From Portulaca oleracea (Eukaryota > Streptophyta > Magnoliopsida > Caryophyllales > Portulacaceae), in contig CM055888.1 in NCBI GenBank assembly GCA_029582165.1, forward strand, positions 14,903,001 to 14,967,000: a stretch of DNA of 64,000 nucleotides, read 5' to 3'. This document shows, one piece after another, positions 58,541-64,000 of this stretch. The notes below the pieces were generated by a model, which was not told the DNA's origin, did no database searches, and saw only the letters and a list, made by a program, of their open reading frames with translations. The position numbers and the translations under genes were made by a program. How positions within the stretch are numbered: position 1 is the stretch's first letter; each line of letters opens with the position of its first letter.

Positions 58541-61500
58541 TGTAACACCCCAACCTTAATCACAAGGTTAAGACTACACTTAGAAACCCAAACCTGCGAT
58601 TAGCGCAGCGGAACACCTTAGGTCGAGGCATTACCGCCGTCTCCCAAAAGAGACAAGGCAACAACACACAAAAGATACTTCCAAAACCACAAGATAACTT
58701 ACTAACTTGAGAACCTTCACAAATAAAACTTATACAACCCCTGGATAAAGTATATAACTTAAACATAACTTAAAAACTAGAACAACTTCCAAAATTCCAC
58801 TTTCGCCTTGGCGATGAAAACCTTAGAGAACTACCTCAAGAACCTTGAATTACTTTGCAACCGACTTGTCCTTGCCCTGGGAGCTCGACCTCCTAAAACA
58901 AAACATTAAAACATTGCAAAAAGGTGAGTGGGAAACACTCGAGACGAAACCTCCGGACGTAAACCGTTCGAAAACGGTTTTGGTGCCGGCATTTAAATTC
59001 ATTTTGAAAATACGGGAAGGGTAGTAAAATAGGACTTGCATGACCTGAACATAAACATATGCATAACATAAATCAATGAAGATAGAAATTAGGTGGAACC
59101 CTTACGATCGGTGCAAGCACCTCACACACGCGTATGCCCAAGTTGATCTAAACTTGGAATAAGTGACTGTCAAGCAGTCGACACTGGCCAGGTCAAGGCA
59201 CTCTAATCAGGAGTGCTAAAACAAGAATAAGCATAGAATGCGGGTCCACTGTTAAATATAAAGTCATTGTAACCCATAAAACTTGACATGGCATAAATTG
59301 AATGAATTACGACTATAATTTAGATCGTAAAAGCTGGACAATTCACGTACCTTGAGATGCTAGAGACCTTGGCGGCGCAGCTCGGCTTGGAGATGGCTTT
59401 TGAAACTTGTCAACTAGGATAAGAATAAGTAGAAATGAAGAACCGAATAAGGTTCTAAATCAGATTTACAAGTTTAGAAAATTAGTAAAATATAAATGAA
59501 ATAACTTAGGAAGAAAATTTCAGGTTATATAAAAATAAAGTTTATAGCATAACTTGAGTTAGGAAAATCGAAACGAAGTGAAAGAGTACATCCCGGAATA
59601 GGGAAAAACATAATCTACAACTTTGTCAACAGAACCAGAGGCTAAAATCGAGTGGAAGGGCTCCAAAATGGGCCCGGACAGAAGCTAGAGTAGAATAAAT
59701 TAGGAATTCCGGAATGAAATTACATAGGGAAATTGATGTAGAAAGGTGAAGTCAAAGAAGGGCACTTGAACCTTGGAAAGATAGCTTAGATAAATGAAGT
59801 ATAAGAACCAAAGATTGAAGGTCAAAATGAGATTAAAAAGGGTTCCTCTAGACTTATTTAGAGAAAAACGAAGTCGATGTCACGATTGATGAAAGAAGAA
59901 TGAATAAAGGAGTTTGAGGAATAAACTTTGAGTTGAGCACTTAGAGAAACTTAACTTGAGAGTTATTTAGAACTTGGAAGTCACTAGCTAGATAAAACTT
60001 TGATCAACCCAAAGATATTGAACTCTTAACTAACACTCGTTGGGAGATATGTATACCTGTGTTTAAATCACTACTCTTGGCTAAAAGACCTTAGGACATA
60101 CTTAGGCCTCCAAAACCATACTTTCTCCCCTTAAGACTTTAACCTAAGATTATAACATATAATCATAACTTTATCAATGCTTAAAGTCCCCTATTGACTT
60201 GGTTTAGAACCTTAAAGATGGAATTTTATAAAGGGTAAACTGGGCAGAAACTTCAAGTAGACAGCCCTTCTTCCGGCTCATATCTCACACTCCCGACATC
60301 GTATAACTACAAACCATACCTTTCCGGAAAGCTTGCAAAGAGGCCTAAAACTTTCATGTTTACCATAAAAACCAAAAGATCTCCAAAGGGACGAAAAACA
60401 GCCCTCAAAACACTGACTCAAAATTTCGTATATAAAATTGTACCTTCACGGTTTCGGTCATAACTCGGGCTATACATGTCGAAAATTAGAAATTCCAAAG
60501 CCTATGGTTTGCTAACACCTTAAGCTATCAAATGGAGTAGAAATCTGGGCAAAAATCCCATTTTTATACTGCTGTAAATTTCAGAATTGAAACAGAGCCT
60601 AATGTGTTCTTAAATTCAGCTCTAATGGTACATTTAGCCCTTAATTCACACTAATTCTCAACCAAACTCCACTTTGGCTAATATCTACTATATTTCCAGA
60701 ATTAAACCTTGAAAGTTAACTCATCAAAGAGCTTAAATCCCACATGCAACCATGGATTAAACACAAACTTAACATAAAGGACTTGTTCTTGAACTCTTTC
60801 ACCAAAAACTCACTAATTCACCCAAATTAAACATGATAACACTAAAATAATAAACTTAGCATATATAACCAGCCCTTAATACTCAGCAACTTACCAAGAA
60901 ATTCACATGCATCAAGATTACAACAACATCCATCAAGAATTTAACAAGAAAACCTCAAGAACTCATCCAAATACACATGCACATACTCCAAACTCAAACC
61001 CTAACTTAACCAATCCAATTATACACTTGAATTCATGAATTTAGAGAGTAAAAGAGATAGAATTTATAAAAGAAACATATACATAACATGTAATTTCAGA
61101 TTAGGGTTTATAGAAATTGAAATTGGGGTTTGAGAGATTACCCTTGGAGTTGAAATTGGATGAAAACACAAGAGGGAGGAAGGAGAAGGCGGCGGCCACC
61201 AGAGGCTGGCGGTTTCCGGCGCCGGCTGGCCGGAAAAAGGCGGCTGGTGGCTGGGCTGGTGGCTCGGCAGATTGGAGGGGGAAGAAGAGAGGTGAGAGCT
61301 TGAGAGTTTTGTCTAATTTGAAAGAGAGTAGAAGACTTAGCCCCCTATTACTATCACACACCTATATATCATCTACTTAAGATTAATACTAATAATAACT
61401 CAAATAAAACCTTAATTAAAAAGTAATAGGATGATAACAATAGGATAAATATATTGTAATTGTTGTAATAAATTGAAACATTGGGTTTTTGTAGGAATTT

Positions 61501-61917
61501 AAATATATTGATGATAATTTGGTAATATAAAAATAAAATATAACGGAATTTGGATTAAAATAGGATAAAATGAGTAAAATTACCACTTGAAACAATATAA
61601 AGGGAATGAAATTAAATAAATTAAAATTGGAACGGTAAAATATATATATAGAAATCGATGGATAAATATTAACCGTTTCTCGGTAAATAAATTTATAACG
61701 TAAAACATATAACCTGAAATACTTTAACTCATTGAAATAATGCGTAAAGTAAACTTTTAAGCCGATAGTCCGGCACCTTAGCCATCTCCTGCGCGAGACT
61801 TGACACCGATATCAATAAATAAATAAATAAAGGTAAACGCGAAAAATTTATAACGCGATTTGAATAATTACAGTGATTAATAGATAATTAAACATGATTT
61901 TGGGGTGGGTTATTACA
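58541..61917 (-). repeat. Chromovirus LTR C (5' LTR of copy 2)
   Basis: It is close to LTR B across its length. Local differences cluster at 58797-58815 and 58930-58960, where A and B agree with each other. TATA-like box and splice-like sites as in LTR A. It is followed on the plus strand by the target duplication ACCCA. Confidence 0.93.
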
Positions 61918-61922
61918 ACCCA

Positions 61923-63169
61923 AATTTCCCTCTCGGGCAAATATACTTCTGACTTCATAAAGGAATGAACTCGACATTTCAAGAAGATCACAAGTTACTT
62001 TCCCACTCATGAAACACTCCAAAATTTTTGGGATTATGAATTTACATGTCCCTTTAATTTTGCGAGAAACACACGGATCACATTACTATGAACTCCATAG
62101 AATTTGTGGCACGTGAGAGACATGAGTATGTTAGTCCTTAAGAAGCCGACCTTAAACCTTGTATATAAAGCCTCGGATTAGGTTCATTCCTCTTTTGTAT
62201 GCTATGTGCATAATTCCTTTTTAAAAAAAAAATAACGTGCCAGTTATGTCTAATCGTACATTTTGTTATAAAGTTAGTCGATTCAACACTTGCATTTCCC
62301 TCAAACATTACTTTTGTTTGAGTAATAGTCAAACGAGATTAAAGTAGGCCCGAAAAGTTTCTCTTAGGCACAAGTCAAAGAAGTTTGGCTAAGTCTAAGA
62401 TTCAAATTTGACTGTATTCAACCCTAAGTAATATTTAACCCCTAAGGTCTCCATCTGGTTTTTACTTAAACCTGAATCCATTAAACCTCAAAAGGTACTA
62501 ATGTTGATTAGATTTTATAAGACTAAACGACTAAAGGGGCCTCATATTTTGGTGTAATAATTTTAAGGACCCTATTTTATGATAAACAATTGTTGGGTGA
62601 TATTATTTTTGATGTAAATATATAAGAGTGATATTCCGGCCAAAAATGGCGCAAAGCGGTGGATTTTATGTTTAGGCGTGTTTTAAACTGAAGTTAATAC
62701 TTAACTCTAACATATACAAGTAAACCTATTAACATAATAAACACGCCTAAACATAAAAACCCACTATTTCGTGCCATTTTTTGCCAGAAATTGGCCGGAA
62801 CGCCACCCCTAAATATTCACATCAAAAATAATGCCACCCAACAATTATTTATCATAAAATAAGGCCCTTAAAATTATTATACTAAAATATGAGGCCCCTT
62901 TAGTCGTTTTTGGGATTTTATAATAACTTAATGGATACCTCCCTTCTTCATTGTTCATACATCAATACATCATCTTATAATAGGAGTCTACATGCAAGCC
63001 GAAAAGTGGGTTAGTCCATCCAAAAAAAAAAATTAAAAAAATAGATGTAGGCATTGTTTGCATTAGGTTGTCTCATATAGCTCAACTAGGTCATAACATG
63101 CATCGATATGTCAATATCAAGGTCAATTTCAGAGGTTTATGGTTCCCATACAAGCAAAATAGCACCTAA
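61923..63169 (+). other. Second part of the Tat/Ogre-like 5' leader
   Basis: It resumes the sequence interrupted at 10311. Non-coding, with a MITE inside (62521-62913). No gene was seen; the 64-codon minus-strand frame at 62138-62332 is unsupported. Continuity with 10311 is inferred from the nested target duplications on both sides. Confidence 0.65.
62511..62923. mobile_element. Mutator-like MITE 62521-62913 with 10-bp target duplication
   Basis: GATTTTATAA occurs at 62511-62520 and 62914-62923. The arms (about 62524-62690 and 62740-62910) are about 165 bp and clearly inverted copies, sharing ACGACTAAAGGGGCCTCATA and TATGTTTAGGCGTGTTT. Long arms with a 9-10-bp duplication fit a Mutator-derived MITE. 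No coding capacity. Confidence 0.85.
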
Positions 63170-64000
63170 AGAGTCAAGAGTCGAAGACTTTTAAGCCATT
63201 CACCGATCTCACCCACAACATCGAGTAAGAACCCGTCCACGGACGCTGATTCTGATACCTCCTCCCAAACCTCGCTCGTAGACAGTGACATTGTGTCCAT
63301 TCCATCTAATTTCATGGCTGAAATCAATGACCAGGACCAAGAAGCTCACGGTCAACCCATCATGGCCGCGGACCTTTCAGCTTTGGTACGAGACATCCAT
63401 AGCCTGATTAATACGCGAGCCAACAAACAAGATCGTAGAATGGAGGGTGTTATCCAAGCCATTCAAACGATCAATGAAAGAATAGGGATAGGGCAAGAGG
63501 GTCCAGAGGAAGATGATAAAAGTATGCACACAGAAAAGACTGTACCCCGGGATGAGCAGGTTCTACCATTCAGGGATAATAAGGTCGATAATCTGCAGAA
63601 CATGTTGAGGGAAATTCCCCAATTTAGGGAACAATTTTTGGACATTAGCTTGCCAAACGCTCCTCGAGACAAACTCCCCGATAAATTCTCTTTGCCGAGA
63701 AGAGATTTAAGGCCATGGAGAACCCTACTTACCATGTGCGTAGCTGCGCACGCATGATTGCCTTAAAGGAAGTAGACCCTAGTCTATACGCTCATGTTTT
63801 TCCTTGGACCCTAAGCAATGAAGTCCTAAATTGGTACTACTTCTTGCTGGTAGATATCCAAGAAAATTGGGAAGCCACCTACAAGGCCTTCATCCAACAA
63901 TACGCAACCATTCAAGATGCTGACATAACCATGCGTGACAGGGCAGCAATCAAGCAAGGTGAAGGAGAGTCATTCATGAGTTATTTTAACCGGTGGAGCA
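63170..64000 (+). pseudogene. gag: Tat/Ogre-like gag, frameshifted, cut by the window end
   Basis: The frame is open from 63170, with the first ATG at 63314 (MAEINDQDQEAHGQ). The text LVRDIHSLINTRANKQDRR, LREIPQFREQFLDISLPNAP and LPDKFSLP is typical of the N-terminal Gag of Tat/Ogre elements. Near 63700 the frame shifts. It continues YHVRSCARMIALKEVDPSLY, AHVFPWTLSNEVLNWYYFLL, NWEATYKAFIQQYATIQDAD and GEGESFMSYFNRW, the retrotransposon-gag core, to the last base. It belongs with the LTR and primer site at 9.2-10.1 kb. Confidence 0.88.

Larger units (their letters stand above)
38632..61922 (-). mobile_element. Tandem chromovirus (Tekay/Del-like): LTR-internal-LTR-internal-LTR, TSD ACCCA
   Basis: Three LTRs (38637-42037, 48599-51989, 58541-61917) enclose two internal regions of about 6.55 kb, all on the minus strand, with a period of about 9.95 kb. 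The five bases before the first and after the last LTR are both ACCCA (38632-38636, 61918-61922), so the whole array behaves as one insertion with the middle LTR shared. The internal order on the minus strand is primer site, gag-upstream frame, gag, protease, RT, RNase H, integrase, chromodomain, polypurine tract. Confidence 0.92.

Noticed and set aside
1..64000. CRISPR array, bacterial operon, tRNA or rRNA genes
   Set aside because: The repeats seen are LTRs, MITEs and microsatellites. No regularly spaced short repeats, no cloverleaf with A/B boxes and no rRNA-like sequence were noticed; tRNA-like motifs are only primer-binding sites.

Overview
This window is nuclear DNA of a flowering plant, most likely a eudicot. 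It is a retrotransposon graveyard with no convincing host gene. Evidence: Ty1/copia pol domains, an Athila-type Ty3/gypsy element with its usual primer site, a chromodomain gypsy (Tekay/Del-like chromovirus) with about 3.4-kb LTRs, a Tat/Ogre-type gag, hAT- and Mutator-type non-autonomous DNA transposons, and AT-rich spacers. I cannot name the species.

Layout. 1-9.2 kb: AT-rich spacer with a hAT element (1601-2144, perfect 8-bp target duplication), a decayed 5'-truncated copia (about 2195-5522), several fold-back MITEs (5.5-6.0, 6.7-7.2, 7.3-7.7 kb), CT and TA microsatellites and a reverse-strand gypsy integrase scrap (8.9-9.1 kb). 9.2-64 kb: one Russian doll. The outer host is a Tat/Ogre-like element: LTR end at 10117, primer site at 10120, and gag only resuming at about 63.2 kb. 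Its leader was split at 10311/61923. A copia element (10312-38629, target duplication TAACC) sits in the leader. In the duplicated target at its right edge sits a tandem chromovirus, LTR-internal-LTR-internal-LTR (38637-61917, reverse strand, target duplication ACCCA). Inside the copia RNase H region sits an Athila element (from 14598) with gag, pol and an env-like reading frame; its right LTR carries a 1.29-kb hAT (26991-28281, target duplication TTGAATTG) and is cut off at about 28375. From there to 38097 lies scrambled chromovirus DNA, dominated by a palindrome with about 3.7-kb arms (28474-35884).

Function. Retrotransposon modules are present in normal order in each element, but every pol is interrupted. 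In the tandem chromovirus many breaks fall where the two copies disagree in CAG/CTG/CCG-rich clusters, so some may be sequence errors rather than decay; others are clean nonsense changes. The least usual biology is a 246-residue reading frame upstream of gag in the chromovirus, an intron-like layout inside its LTR (a 63-nt exon conserved in length between subfamilies), and an LTR-like block with TATA box and intron upstream of the Athila env-like frame. Functions for these are inference.
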